DNA of 64,000 nucleotides from Oopsacas minuta (taxonomy: Eukaryota; Porifera; Hexactinellida; Lyssacinosida; Leucopsacidae). Positions 1 to 12,800 of this stretch are shown here, in pieces. The translations under genes and the position numbers were made by a program. The notes under the pieces are model-generated. The model was not told where the DNA came from. It worked only from the letters and a program-made list of their open reading frames with translations, and did no database searches. Numbering within the stretch: the stretch's first letter is position 1; each line of letters starts with the position of its first letter. The stretch is from assembly GCA_024704765.1 (NCBI GenBank), contig JAKMXF010000300.1:124001-188000 (forward strand), read 5' to 3'.

Positions 1-1339
1 CAGATAGAATCTCGTTTTGCTCAGGAAATACATTGGGATTATCAGTTGCACTATTTATTTCTGTCTCAATTATCCCAGACACGAAATCTATGGTATCAGC
101 TACAATACCATGAACCTGGGGTATACACCGTAGAGAATAAGGATCTTGTACTTTACCACAATTAGCATGTAGTTTGCATATTTCAGAAGGATGTAGGTCA
201 GAGTGTAATAAAGCTCTCAAACGTTGTGCGCATTTACCTTGACCCTTGTGTGCTCGTATTTTGTGTAGACAGGAACTGAATGGAACTTTAGAACCTGAAT
301 ACGCTTCCAGTGTTAAAGCCGCGATGACGTCAGCTTGTTGACAGAGTAGTTTAGCACGACACACAGCTTCTGCTCCTAAACTAGATATGAATTGAGTACC
401 ATTGATAAGACACAGACCTTCTTTAAACATTAGAGTAATAGGGGTCAATTTATTAGCCGATAAAACATCTCTAGCTTCTCCCCAACCTGTAACAGGACTC
501 CATAGCTCACCGTTACCCATAAGAGCATGTGATAAATGCGCCAGTGGCGCCAAATCTCCACTAGCCCCAGCTGTTCCCTGCTCAGGGATACGAGGTATAA
601 TTCCATCATTGAATATCTCAACTAAATGCTGTAGTAATGAGAACGATATTCCACTGTAGCCTTTTGCTAATACATTAATTCTCAATGCAAACATCATTCT
701 AGTATGTTTCATAGATAAATCAGGGCCTACACCAGCTGAATGGGATAGAATTAAGTTCTCTTGTAGCTGTTTGATTTTTTCATGAGGAATTCTAGTACTA
801 GCTAATCTACCAAATCCTGTATTTACTCCATATATTGTATCACCTTGTTCTATTCTATATTCGAGGTAATTTCTAGCTAGGTCAATTCGTGTTCTTACTT
901 CGGGAAATAAAGCGATTTTCTTCTCAAAATCTGAGAGTGACACAAGTTCTGAGATAGACAAGGTGTTTCCGTCAATTTTTATAAATTCTGACTCATTCTT
1001 CGTCTTTTCACGCAATATAATCGTATCGAAGTTAGTTAGGGAGGCAGATAAATCTAACTTATCTCCACTAGCCAAATGCGAAATATCTAGGGTTTCGATT
1101 TTCTCGTTACTTAGCCCATAAGCAAAGTGTATTGCATTCTTCACAGAAATATCATCTTCTAGAGATTTCAAAATTACAGTTTCTAATTTTGGTTTATCTT
1201 TCCCCTTACTATAGAATAATATATTTAAGCTAGTTGATATTTTACCAATCTTTATTTCTGCTTCTTGTTTGTTTGATTGTTCAACCTGAAGGGAGTCATA
1301 TTTGTTATCAACGTGTTCCGGAGAATTTTCGAAATGCAT
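1..1339 (-). CDS. HAL: Histidine ammonia-lyase, 5' part (gene runs off the window)
   Basis: Deaminates L-histidine to trans-urocanate, the first step of cytosolic histidine breakdown. The reverse strand reads open from an ATG at 1339-1337 to base 1, about 446 codons without an intron; the C-terminal part lies beyond the window. The Ala-Ser-Gly triad that cyclises to the MIO cofactor is at residues 259-261 (complement of 557-565), in the family context GT-x-GASGDLAPL. Also visible are NVLAKGYSG, the EGL-x-LINGTQ segment and ATDNPNVF. Residues 1 to about 115 form an N-terminal extension like that of animal HAL, more divergent than the core. NGTQ and the overall match favour HAL over phenylalanine ammonia-lyase. 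Confidence 0.95.
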   Translation of the reverse strand, partial: MHFENSPEHVDNKYDSLQVEQSNKQEAEIKIGKISTSLNILFYSKGKDKPKLETVILKSLEDDISVKNAIHFAYGLSNEKIETLDISHLASGDKLDLSASLTNFDTIILREKTKNESEFIKIDGNTLSISELVSLSDFEKKIALFPEVRTRIDLARNYLEYRIEQGDTIYGVNTGFGRLASTRIPHEKIKQLQENLILSHSAGVGPDLSMKHTRMMFALRINVLAKGYSGISFSLLQHLVEIFNDGIIPRIPEQGTAGASGDLAPLAHLSHALMGNGELWSPVTGWGEARDVLSANKLTPITLMFKEGLCLINGTQFISSLGAEAVCRAKLLCQQADVIAALTLEAYSGSKVPFSSCLHKIRAHKGQGKCAQRLRALLHSDLHPSEICKLHANCGKVQDPYSLRCIPQVHGIVADTIDFVSGIIETEINSATDNPNVFPEQNEILS

Positions 1340-2502
1340 TTAGAAAGTTCCCTAAATTTAGTCAAATGAGATATTACAGATTATATAAAATGGACAATTG
1401 GGCATGACCGTTGGTAGATAATGAAAAGTGGGTTACCTTTTGCCAGGGTCTCACCACTCTCTGGTACATAAGTCACATATAGACAAATGCAGGGAGTGGT
1501 ACCAAAGGTGTTCCCATATACACATGATTTCCAGTTAAAGATTCTAATAAAAGTGACGTAATGACAAACTATTAGTAGTGAGCTTAATGTTCCGACCCGA
1601 TGCGCAACCTGTCCGATTACGTAACGGGACCAAGGGCGTAGCAGCAAATGGATTTGAGGGGGCCTGGCAGAATTTTGGGAGGGCAAAGCTTGTCAAAATA
1701 CATTCAGTTTTCAACTAATCCGTAATATAATCAATATTTTTGGAGTCCCCAGCGCTTCGCTCATGAATGGGACTCCCGTTAGGTTACGTAACGGGATGGA
1801 AGTTGGGCATCCGGACAGAATATATATATATATATATATATAGGGATGCGAAAATCGACCAAGATTATCGAAATACAAGAGCGTCCCTAATTCACGGAAC
1901 GGAAACGGACAAGTTTCTTGAAGAAATGTAAAATTCTTCGATTGTAGCACATTTGGCTTTGTAAATCCTTATTTTTGGTATATACAAACATTGACGTGAA
2001 ATGTCATTACATATGCTTGACAACCGTCATGATACAATTACTCTAATTGACAAGGCCTAAAATGTGCAATAAACAACAAATTAGAAATTTCAAGAAAACT
2101 TGTTCGTTCCAATTAGGGTATCAAAATGGACGATTCCCACTGTGAGTACTCTATTCACTGTTAGTCTTACAACCGGATGGTTGGCAAGTAGCCAAGTACA
2201 TATGTGGATATACAATTTCAAAACTCATTGGATTATATAAGCACGTATACTTTACTATGTTTGTGATTTTCTTCAAATTCTATAATTACACTATTGAACT
2301 ATTTTTGAATTTGGCAGGGGTAATAGGGTGTGCAGAGCTCGAAAGTAACTAATTCACAGAAAATTAACCATATGATCCATCCAATTTTATTTATTGAGTT
2401 TTTTATTGGAATGTTTCGCATGAAAAATTTGTATTTGATTTTATTATGTCATGTTTTTTATTTAGTTATATCGCGAATATTGTCGCTTTATATTCGTGAA
2501 CG
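1340..2502. other. Intergenic region between divergent HAL and TRP-like genes
   Basis: No convincing gene. HAL leaves to the left and the channel gene to the right, so both promoters should lie here. The segment TTACGTAACGGGA occurs twice (about 1617-1629 and 1783-1795), suggesting degenerate repeat material. A pure TA run lies at 1821-1842. Confidence 0.5.
1821..1842. repeat. (TA)11 microsatellite
   Basis: Eleven uninterrupted TA dinucleotides in the HAL/TRP intergenic gap. Confidence 0.9.
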
Positions 2503-5500
2503 ATGGCGGAGGGTGAAGTCGAACTTGAAAACTTGATCCAGAAAGATTATTATAACACTTCTTTCTCATATGAACTCACAAATAAATATTTATGTTACAT
2601 ATCAGTTAATAAAGATGTTTTCTTTGAGAAACAACATCAACTTGTGATTGCTGTCATTCCTGAAGATTCCCAGAATACGAAATGTAGTACTTTATCCCTG
2701 GTTCTACCTACACAAGATAGTCAAGTTATACTCATTCCAAAGGATTTAGTAATCAAGTTACATGCTGGCAGTGAAATCCTTGAAAATTCGAATTTTCTGA
2801 AAGAATTTATTCAAATTATTTTTAGTCAAGAATCATTTGAAGCAGTTGAATTATTATTACACCAGGAAATATTCTCTTGGTCAAAATTCCTTACGATTTC
2901 TATACAGTTTACTCGTGTCCTTCAATTTGTATTGAGTGAGAAACTACTAGAATATGGCGGATTTCCCTTTGATAGTTTAGAAAATGGTAACACTCTATTG
3001 CACTTATGTGTATACGGGAATTATTGTGGTAGTATTAAAGTGATATTGGATCTACTTGGATGGAAAGCATTCCAATCAATCAAAGATGTTACCAAGCAGG
3101 ATATTCAGAATTTTGTTGATAAGACAAATTCCTCAGACAATACAGCTTTACAACTCTGTGTGTTGAAACATAGTCATTATTGTCTGCTACATCTGTTGGA
3201 AGTAGGTGCTGATATTGGTAAGTTTTGTCTGAATTTCTGGTATTTACTATAACTGTAATTAAGTGTGAGATTTACTATTTATGCTTTAGGCATTGTGGAT
3301 ATGAATCGTAACTCTATCTTTCATTTTGCTAGTTATTTCGACGACGTGAAATCAATTCAGATAATATTCAACTACTTCGAATCGAGAGATGTAGCCAGTC
3401 TTATTTTACGTGATGAAATGAAGCGTTTCAATAAGCAACTTTTAGCTCCGATATTGCTATCAAAGAGTATAGCAGTGATAGATACATTTCTGGGTTACAT
3501 AGATTTAAATGTAGCATTCGATGATAGTGGAAATCTGCTAATCCATTTAGCTTGTAAACACAATAACGTTTATTTAGTAAACAAACTTTGTTGTCTATCT
3601 AGAGATTTGAATGCAATTAATAAAGATGCAAAAACTCCTTTGAAAATAGCTGCTCTACAAGGTAACGTTAAAATAGTAGAGTTGTTGTTGGATGCTGGAG
3701 TAAGTGTAGGAGAGAAAGACGATGAAAATGCTGCTTTATTTCTAGCTGCTGAGATGGGAAATATTAAGATTGTTTCAATACTGATAGGATATGGTGAGCT
3801 TGTTCAGAGGTTCTTTAGAGGCTGGTTATAAGAACATTATCCAGAATTGCATATAATGTACAATGGATATCGCTTAAATACCTTATAAGCACACAATTGG
3901 CAGTGTAGCATAATATGTTTTTATACATTTTGTTCGTCTAATCGGAATACAGTGGAGTTCGCCTATTTAGCAAATCGTATTTTGCAGTTAATACTTGAAC
4001 TTGCTATTAAATGAATTATTTCCGATACAAAATGGGTTCTAAGTTCATGAAAAAGCTTGCTATTAGGCGATACCACTGTAAATTTTACATAAGCATATGA
4101 AAACCGTTTTCAAACGATGGTTCTTATATCTGGTATTTTCTTGTGAGCGATATTCACCGTCTAAGAACATGTTCTTATAATCAGCGTTCGTATATATCCA
4201 GCTTCTACTGGTAGAAATACCTTATTATGTAATGCTATTAATCTATATTTTATTATTCAGGTGCAAGTATGTATGGCAGATATAGTAATGTGTTACACGC
4301 TGCTTCTAAGGGCGATAATATAGAGCTGATTGAGTACCTGATTACTGAACAGAAAATTGAAATAGATACCATGGATATAAATGGAGAATCTGCTTTATTC
4401 AAATCTGTTATGCTCGGTCATAAATTAAGTGTAAAGTATTTACTAATGAAAGGAGCTAATCCAAACCAAATTAACTGTGAGAAAGAAAATATGTTAATTC
4501 TCGCGATTGAACATGGCGAATTTGAAATTGTTAAAATTCTCCTCGCTTTTAAAGCGGATGCAAGTTATGTCAAACCTGATGGAAAGACTAGTCTAATAAT
4601 TGCCTGTGAGAACGATAGAGACGATATTCTGTCTCTTATTATTGATCAAATTACTCTTGAAAGTCTAAATCACTGTGACAATAATGGAAATAGTATTGGT
4701 CATATAGCAGTTATTAATGATGCGTGGAAGTGTAATCATTTATTAGTAGAGTGTTTTTCCGATCAATGTACGAATGACCAAATAAAGCAACTTCTATTCA
4801 AACAGAGGAATAATGATGGAATGAGTTTGTATGAGGTACTTTTCCGTAATAAAGGTAAAGACCTAAAATATTTATTATTTAACGCACCTATCGACTACTT
4901 CTTTGACAATCCTGAGGAATTACATAGGATGTATGATGATGGAAATTATGACCTTCTTGTAATCCTCCTTGATAGGTTTGTGGCTATTCAAGATAATGTT
5001 ACAGTTTATACTAAATGTTTCGATGCACTTAATGATGGTTCTTATCCTGGAGATGAAGGTTTTCGCTATTTTAAAGAGAGTTTCTTTCATAAAATCTTAA
5101 ATTGTCAATATGACACATTGAAGTATCACCCTGTAGTTAGCTTAGTTGCTAAGTCAAAGTATGTGCCATTTAAGTGGATCTCTTTTATCGAGTTTTTTTC
5201 GCATTTATGTTTCCTTTTTTTCATGGCATATGCTTTCATTTCAGCTTCATATACCTGCCAAGCTGAATTATTTGCGTATAATGATCTTATCTCTATTTGT
5301 AGACTGGTTAGTGAGATTTTACTCTTGATATATTATCTTATATTTGGTATATCTATTTGTCTACAGTTCTTATCAAAATGGTTGCAAGTAAGTTCAAAGT
5401 TTATACGCTATATAGTATATACGTACAATCAACTCCCGTTTTATCGAAGCTCAAAGTATTGCGATTGGATATAACTGATGAGAATATACGATATACTATT

Positions 5501-6838
5501 TTCACGGTTTGGGGCCATATTTGTACAATTTACTACTTCGATATAGCCGTATCCGATTTAACAGGAGTTGACTGTAGTTCTAAATACATCCTATGAACAT
5601 TTGAATTATTATTCTATCTGATTTCTTATCCCAGATTTATTTCTCTTTAGGTTTATGAGAATAAATCAGAGTTCTCAAGAGAATCAATGACTATTCACTG
5701 GCTACACAAACATTATAGATTTAGTCACATGAATAGCTATTATAAAGTAATGAGACCATATTTTTTTGGATTTATAAACTGGTTTGATAAAAAGACACTT
5801 TATGTCTTCCCAGCGTTATTCAAACACTTTTATCAATTTTACAATCTTCTCAGTATTGCAGCAGTATCAAGTGGAACTATTTTCATTGCATTACGATTAA
5901 CTCAAGATCAAAACCAATGGGCTTTCGCTGCTTTGACATTTTCACTGTGTTCTATGTTTTCATTGAAATATGTTAGTGTTCTCCCTAATCTAGGTGCTTA
6001 TATAGCAAGTATTCTACAGATATTCAGGTCTGATATCCCAAAGTTCCTTATAGTTGTTTTTCTCATACTTTTTAGTTATATTGGTTCAATACATTTAGCA
6101 GGGAGATATGAGGCACAACGGAGACACCCAAATGACTCTGTTTGTCTCAATGACTCATCTTATATTTACTGGTTTAATTACGAAGATTCAATTGGCTACA
6201 CCCTCAAAAATCCGTTAATTTCTGGGACTGTATTTGTGCTAGATGGCGGTCCGAGTGATGTACAATCAAGTTTGTTAAATCTCAGTTTTGTATACATTTC
6301 TATTTACTTATTTTTCGGATTTTTAGTAATAATAATATTGTTAAATATTCTAATTGCTCAGCTATCACTGACATACGCTGAGATCAGTGCTGAAAGAGAA
6401 TTCCATTTTATTTTCCAGTTGGTTGTTTACTATGAATTAATATCTACAGCTAATTTAATTCTGGGGCGTTATTTCAGACCAAGGAGTGTGATTAAACATA
6501 TTGTATTGAGCAAGACGGAATGGAGGAAATATCTCAATGGAAGTCCTAGCCGTAGTGGCGATCTGTTGACTCGAGATATTGATGTGAGATCTAGAAATAT
6601 CAGCGATAATGTTAGTTTAGTACAAACTGTATTAAGTAAAATGAAATCAAGCTTGTATACTACTTCAGAAATTATTACTCATCTGTATGATAATTTTGTC
6701 GAGCTGAGGCGAGATTATTTTTGCGAGAAATTACCGCGTGATGTCAGCACCAGTGTAGATGTGGAGCAGATTAATAAAAGATTGGATGTGTTAGAAGGAA
6801 AAATGGAGAGAATAATTCAACTACTTGAAAATAATTAA
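2503..6838 (+). CDS. Ankyrin-repeat six-transmembrane cation channel (TRP-like, four exons)
   Basis: Exons 2503-3217, 3290-3793, 4261-5387 and 5651-6838 join in frame to 1,177 residues. The N-terminal half is a run of ankyrin repeats (motifs such as NGNTLLHL, TPLKIAALQGN and VELLLDAGV) with about ten recognisable units. From about residue 690 there are hydrophobic segments for a six-helix ion-transport domain; the last (ILLNILIAQ) resembles the S6 of TRP channels. The C-terminal 25 residues form a heptad-like coiled coil (INKRLDVLEGKMERI), as in tetrameric TRP channels. The first two exon joins both fall in phase 1 at the glycine ending an ankyrin unit. I cannot assign it to TRPA, TRPN or another subclass. 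A cation-channel role is inferred from architecture. Confidence 0.82.
3948..4080. repeat. MITE-like element, family B, in TRP-like intron 2
   Basis: Begins TACAGTGGAGTTCGCC and ends GGCGATACCACTGTA, an imperfect terminal inverted repeat. Its inner arms also pair (TTAGCAA with TTGCTATTA). It fills much of the 467 bp intron. A related copy is at 40343-40559. Confidence 0.7.
5424..5576. repeat. MITE-like element, family A, in TRP-like intron 3
   Basis: Left end TACAATCAACTCCCGTT and right end AACAGGAGTTGACTGTA pair as terminal inverted repeats, bounded by TA. The internal core GGGGCCATATTTGTACAA is shared with the copies at 15131, 27897, 56558 and 61249. Confidence 0.8.
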
Positions 6839-6964
6839 TTTTGTATATGTTGCCAGTTTTGAAAATCTTGTATTTACTTGACATACTCTTATCCTTTGTA
6901 TATCTGTTTACGACAAACGTATATCTGTGATTTATTGACATTTATAGCAACAACAGTACAGTAG

Positions 6965-7046
6965 ATGAAATTCACTGCGGGATGATATATGAAAATATGG
7001 ATTACAAAATCCTTATTTTCATATATCATCCCGCAGTGAATTTCAT
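6965..7046. repeat. Long perfect hairpin palindrome
   Basis: Arms 6965-6997 and 7014-7046 are exact reverse complements over 33 bp. Pairing continues inward for five bases after one mismatch, leaving a loop of only a few bases. It lies 126 bp after the channel stop codon. Confidence 0.93.
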
Positions 7047-7055
7047 GCATCAAAA

Positions 7056-7128
7056 TACACTATTTCAGTTATCCGAACATCATACTTGAAATTCAAGGAC
7101 GAAGGTGTTCGGATAATCGAGGGTGTAC
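7056..7128. repeat. Short inverted-repeat element, family D
   Basis: TACAC..CAGTTATCCGAACA at the left pairs with TGTTCGGATAATCGAGGGTGTA at the right, imperfectly near the ends. It follows the palindrome at 6965-7046 directly. Confidence 0.6.
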
Positions 7129-7164
7129 TGATATTATCATGTATTGAATAGTGGAAATTTTACA

Positions 7165-7265
7165 TACAGCCGACTTCGCTAAAACACAAAATAAAATTGC
7201 TTTATAGTGACCTGAGGATAACTGTCAGATAAGAATTTTCCAATAATTAAGCGGAATCGACTGTA
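7165..7265. repeat. Short MITE-like element, family D
   Basis: TACAGCCGACTTCGCT at the left pairs imperfectly with AAGCGGAATCGACTGTA at the right. It ends 29 bp before the CEP44 start codon, so it covers most of that promoter or leader. Confidence 0.6.
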
Positions 7266-7294
7266 TTACAAATTTATAAACTAAGAATATTTGA

Positions 7295-8941
7295 ATGGAC
7301 AATCTACCTACATCAACTAATGGTACTGGGGATTTGAAGAACAGTGTCCTGAAGCTGGTAAGAGAAGCAAAGCGCATGAAACTAGACGGAGTCTTAGATC
7401 CTGATGGTCTAATCAGTGGAGAAACAAGATCACATCTCCCGATTCTAAGCCAAGCACTTAACTCTTATTCTCTCCCACTTTCTAAATACTTACACGCGAA
7501 AGGTTATGAATTGTTTGGTAAAACTGATTCCAGATTTTTGGAGGTAGTTTATAAAATGCTAAGAGATGAATTCAATTACAGACCTAAGATAACTCGCCTG
7601 CAGTTCCTTACAGATTCTTCATTCATAGAACGAAAGATTCTATTCACGTTTGATCTTCTAAAACTATGTCAGTCAAAACATAGAGATTTGCAGAGATTTG
7701 CTGTAAAAGTTGGAAAACCAGTGAATAAGCCAAAAGCAATAGATAAAGTTACCAGACCTATTCGTATGCAAACTGTAAAACCTGTACAGCAAGATGCTAA
7801 TACATTCGCATTCTCTGATATCCCACAAGATGATGTATTCACTCTCAAACCGGAACAAATTGTCCCGACAGACCGGTTATCTAAAGCGTCTGCTAATTCA
7901 AGTTTAGTGCCTTTATTTCAACACAATATACCGGTTCCATCTCAATTACTCCCGCAGCTTAAGGAATCAAAACCTGAGACACCTACAGTGGAATCACATA
8001 CAAATGAGTTTCTTCCTTCTCCTACCCCCAGACCAGCTTCTTTTCCTTCTATAGACTTCCTACACGATAGAGAGTTAGACGTAACCCCGTTGCAAACACC
8101 TGAGAAACCCTCCCGGACTAAAACAGCTCCAACACGGGAAGAGTTGAAAGAAGGCGTAAGGAGAATCCGTTTTCAACTCGACACGATCCCAGATCTCCTA
8201 CCTGAAGACTCAGATAGTGATGGACCAATTGATGACAATTTAATCGAACTAGCTACTGAAGATCCTATACCTCCATCTTCTGATAAAATAACAATATCTA
8301 CATCTACAACTGGACTAATGTTTGATTCTCCTTCCCCAGAACCTGTGATACACAAAAACAAACATGAAAAACAAATGACTAATTTGGTAGAACAAATGTC
8401 TGCAAGATTAGCTCTATTTGAAACTCGTCTCAAACACGTAGAATGTACACCAATACAAACTTCTCCTCCGCTACAAGTCTCAAATACCTCACTTATACCT
8501 CCATCTACTTCACCACCAATGACATCATCTCGTATTTACAATCCTAAGAAATATTCTGAAAATGATAATATTCCTAAAGTTATCGCGAAAAAACACAACG
8601 GCAAAACGATTACTTCGAAATTTCGTTCTTCTTCCACCTCTACACCTGCTTCTCTTCCTCAAGCCGGAAATCAATTCTCTCCTCCTCATCGTACGAAAAG
8701 TTCCTCATTTGAAGTTGAAACCAATAGAACACCCTCTTTCATTCCTAGACTAGAGGCTTCGTCATTATCATCTCTACCTGATAGCATTTCTACCGAATTT
8801 TCACACCTCCAAACTTCACCGCCTACACACGAAAATGAAGTCTTAACGGTTATGTATAATCTGCGTAAAAGAGCGGAACGTGCTAGAGACATGTTAGAAA
8901 GCGCAAATTCCAGTCGCAAGAGACTTCGCTACAAATGTTGA
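7295..8941 (+). CDS. CEP44: Centrosomal protein CEP44
   Basis: A centriole-associated protein that binds microtubules in vertebrates and helps convert centrioles to centrosomes. Single exon, 548 residues from the first ATG. The N-terminal CEP44 domain (about residues 10-140) is well conserved: GDLKNSV, LISGE, LPILSQALNSYS, RFLEVVYKMLRDEFNYRP and FDLLKLC line up with remembered vertebrate CEP44. Residues about 150-500 are low-complexity and rich in Pro, Ser and Thr, probably disordered, with a short heptad-like stretch (EKQMTNLVEQMSARLALFETRLKHV). The C-terminus is basic and helical (LRKRAERARDMLESA). It is longer than the roughly 390-residue human protein, mostly through the disordered middle. 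Confidence 0.9.
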   Translation: MDNLPTSTNGTGDLKNSVLKLVREAKRMKLDGVLDPDGLISGETRSHLPILSQALNSYSLPLSKYLHAKGYELFGKTDSRFLEVVYKMLRDEFNYRPKITRLQFLTDSSFIERKILFTFDLLKLCQSKHRDLQRFAVKVGKPVNKPKAIDKVTRPIRMQTVKPVQQDANTFAFSDIPQDDVFTLKPEQIVPTDRLSKASANSSLVPLFQHNIPVPSQLLPQLKESKPETPTVESHTNEFLPSPTPRPASFPSIDFLHDRELDVTPLQTPEKPSRTKTAPTREELKEGVRRIRFQLDTIPDLLPEDSDSDGPIDDNLIELATEDPIPPSSDKITISTSTTGLMFDSPSPEPVIHKNKHEKQMTNLVEQMSARLALFETRLKHVECTPIQTSPPLQVSNTSLIPPSTSPPMTSSRIYNPKKYSENDNIPKVIAKKHNGKTITSKFRSSSTSTPASLPQAGNQFSPPHRTKSSSFEVETNRTPSFIPRLEASSLSSLPDSISTEFSHLQTSPPTHENEVLTVMYNLRKRAERARDMLESANSSRKRLRYKC

Positions 8942-9217
8942 TTCTACCCTATTAGTATTTACTTATTCGATCTCAGCATTTATTAACTTGAAACAAATTA
9001 ACTGTGTACACTTATTTCCTTCCTCTTCGCATTTCTATTCCGATTCTTTTTAGAATCACACATACTAGTGCCATACTGGGGAGTACGCCTTTCTAAAAAT
9101 AACTTACGTACGTACTTATAAACTGGTTAAGAGTAATTAATTAACTATAATCGTGAACTGTATGGCTCAGGCTATAATAGTATGTATATCATGTATCAAT
9201 TTATTGAAATTTCGATA

Positions 9218-9371
9218 GGGTTACCGTGGGTACGGAATTCCCATTCCCACAGGTAATCCCATAGTAAGAAAGAATTCCCATTTGGATAGCAACCTTGAAA
9301 AAAACTGTATTTTCCCATATGGAAATCCCATATCAAGAAATGGTTGCAATTCTCATTTCCTACGGTAACCC
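9218..9371. repeat. Inverted-repeat element with GGGTTACCGT ends
   Basis: GGGTTACCGTGGG at the left matches CCTACGGTAACCC at the right as an imperfect terminal inverted repeat. The interior repeats GGAATTCCCAT- and GAAATCCCAT-like units. Confidence 0.65.
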
Positions 9372-9739
9372 ATGATAAAAGTGTATTGAGAAGTTTTACT
9401 TTACCGAATCGTCTGCTACAGCCAATTCTATACGAACACAAGCACATATCAATGTACTTAATCTTAATTGTACAAGTTTTAATGACAAATATGTTATTGA
9501 TATTCGTTCGCTCTTATTGTGTGCTATGTTTTCTTTCATAATTGTAACATTTATCCTTGTATGGTACTACGTAATGAGAAAATATGTTCAAATATTATTA
9601 ATTGCGACATACACTTGTATGCAACTTTTTAAGAAATTATGTATTAGCTAGTACCAAATCGTGAATCTACTGATCAGGTCATTTACTGGTCTACGCAAGT
9701 GACATTGTAACTGGTGATGTGTACTTCTTCTCGGGAGAG

Positions 9740-9747
9740 TATAAATA
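9740..9747 (+). promoter_or_regulatory. TATA box of NPC1
   Basis: TATAAATA, 82 bp before the NPC1 ATG. Confidence 0.55.
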
Positions 9748-9821
9748 GTTAAAAGACTTGTATATGTTCTCAGAATTGCTTCATCTAATTATCTAATTTC
9801 TATATCAAATACACTAGCAAA

Positions 9822-12800
9822 ATGACAAAATTGATTTGTAGATTTGTTTGTGTTATTTTATTTGCATACATTTCACAGGTAATGAGTTTATTATACAAAG
9901 TTATCGTTTCATATTTTAAGAGTATTTTTCTCCAGTTCGCCAATGCTGAGATCCACCAGAAGGGATACTGTACATGGTATGGACAATGCGGACCAGGTTC
10001 CAATGGTGGTAAACTAAACTGCTACTACAATGGACCCGCTATTCATCAACCAAAGAGTTCTTCAGTTTTCCAAAAACTTCTTGATCTTTGTCCCAGTATG
10101 ATTAATGCTGATAATCCTTCAGATACAAGAGTGTGTTGTGATTTGAAACAACTTGAAACACTCGATGACTCAATTCTACTACCTAGACAGCTTCTAGCAA
10201 GATGTCCTGCTTGTTTAGCCAATTTTGTTGATCTGTTTTGTCGTGCAACTTGCTCACCTGACGGCTCGACATTCCAACAACCCGTAGTTGTAAATATGAC
10301 AAATGGTACGCAAGAGGTTAAATCCACAACTATGTATTTGGATCCAACAACTGTGAACCAATTTTTCACATCATGTAAAGACGTAAATTTCCCTCAAGGC
10401 AATGGAAAGGTAAAAACATACAATCAACTCCCATTATTTCGAAAATAACCGGTTTAGAACACTTATATACACAATTTAGAACTTCAAATAATGACGTGTT
10501 TCGATATAACGGAAGTTGACTGTAGTATTTTAATAAATCGATATTTATATAGTTTTATTTCTAATTTTAGGCTTTAAGCTTGCTATGTGGGACTAGTGTA
10601 AAAACATGCAATGGATTGACGTGGTTGAATTTTATGGGAAATGTCGGTAATGGAAATACACCGTTTCCAATCGTATACAAAAACACAACAGATGGTTTGG
10701 GGCCTGGACAGAGTTTGTATAAATACGAGCCGAATTTCTGTAATAAAGTTTATAATAATACGAAATGTTCTTGTCAAGACTGTAGCGCTTCCTGTACAAA
10801 CATTCCTACCATTCCACCTTCACGAAATGTAACTAAGATATTCGGTTTAGGAGCAGATTTGTTCTCAATTATAGTCTCGTATGGCATATTTATTGTTCTA
10901 TTCGTACCAGCTGTTATTCTGTATGGAATAGTTATGTTGTTGATTGAGAGAAACTCAAAATTGTCAACCACAGAAGAAAGAAAAGCCTTGATTGAGAAGA
11001 AAGAAGCTGATGAGATATTCGATCGGAAATACGGTCTTACAAAGCCAGAATGTGGCATATGTGGTATTGGGAACTATTTTGACTATTATCTACGTCTAAG
11101 CTTCTATTATTGGGGATATTTCGTGGCCAAATACCCCTGGGTTATCATTATTGGTGCTTTTGTCATTGTTATACCCCTCTGCGGAGGAATTGGGTTAATG
11201 AAGATCATTACTAATCCTGTTGAGCTATGGTCTGCTCATAATAGCCAGGCTAGACATGAAAAGGATTATTTCGATGAACATTTTGGACCTTTTTACCGTT
11301 CAGAAATGTTGATTTTTACAAGCAAAAATGTGTCTTCTTTTAATCATACGCTACACAAAAGTGTTACTGATGGAGGAAAGAATGTTTCATATAATCACAT
11401 GTTTCAAAAGGAAATTCTACTAGAAGTGAGTTCATATTTACTTGATTTTATGCGATTTTTATTCGATGTTTTTCCTTTTGTAGATATTAGAGATTCAAAA
11501 TAATTTGACTGTCATGAAAGTTCCCTACAAGAACGGTACTATAACGCTTGAAGATATTTGCTATACACCGTTATCGCCTGGGAATACGAATTGCACTATA
11601 ATGAGTGTATTACAGTACTTTCAGAATTCAGAGGGAAAACTTAATTTGACTGCCACTACTGCTAATGATGAGGAAATTAATTATCTAGATCACATTTACA
11701 ATTGTAACAGGTAAGTTATAATTCTGATACGTGCACGGAAATTTTCCGCGAATTCATTAGAATAGGTGACTAAGTTTTTGCCAACTTCAATTATTGATTT
11801 CTCTAATAGGAATCCTACTGGTATTCATGATACTGCTATTCCTATACCTTGTATTGGGCAATTTGGAGGACCTGCTCTTCCTAACCTTATCCTAGGAGGT
11901 TTTGGTGGTGAGTTTAACTTGTTTATTTACAGTAGAACTCGGTTAGTACGTACTTTTCTCCAAAACGGATACCAATTCTAGTATTAATTGTATAGGAAAT
12001 TACGAAGAATATTCGGATAAGACCTAGTGAGGTTAAAGTGTACACATTACGTCTTATCTTAGTTCTATTTCATTATAATCGATCAAAATTACTTCTATCA
12101 TACTCCACAGTAATATTACATACAATTTATAACGTGTAATATGATTATTATTATTATGGCAAACTACTGATTATATTCGTTATTATTAACGTCGGTTAAG
12201 TTTCAATTACACTATGAAATTAATGGAATAGAAAAAGCTGGATAGTAATATGATTTACTATACCAGAAGTTTTCTAATACTCTACTTGTAATTGGGTGTA
12301 CTATTACACAGGCATTTTTCAGGGTAGAATATATCTGGTGAGCGATCGGATGATATGTGGCCTGATCATGTATCCATTTCACTAATTTGGTTGTTAGAAT
12401 ATAGATTATGTTACAGGAAGCTTTTTACTTGTTATATCATATATAGTGGAGTAATCATTAAATCTTAATGGGGATGTGGAACTCAGGATATAAATGGTCT
12501 ATAGCATTCTATACGCTAATGCAATCCCACTAGCTGATTTCTTCTGTTAGTATGTTCAAAGCACTTATTCGGAATATTCATGATGTAATGATATTAACAT
12601 ATTATATTTTTTCGAAATGAACATATTTCCTAGAAATTCATTTTGAAAATTTGTCAAATTGCGCCAATATGACGTCATTGCCTTAATTCTGAATGAACTA
12701 GGTGTCATAGGGAATCCTGTTCCCACGAACATGGGAATACTTTTTCCCGTTTCCTTGATCGTGTTGCTAAGTGTGCAAGGAGAAAGACTCGGAGCAACAG

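Larger units (their letters stand above)
8942..9821. other. Intergenic region CEP44-NPC1
   Basis: No gene seen. It holds an inverted-repeat element at 9218-9371 and, at its end, the TATA box of NPC1. Short open frames here look like chance. Confidence 0.5.

Noticed and set aside
402-659. Forward frame inside HAL
   Set aside because: Shadow of the well-supported reverse-strand enzyme.
1381-1950. Two reverse-strand open frames (101 and 79 residues) between HAL and the channel gene
   Set aside because: No recognisable domain. They overlap repeat-like sequence and the TA microsatellite, and the composition looks non-coding.
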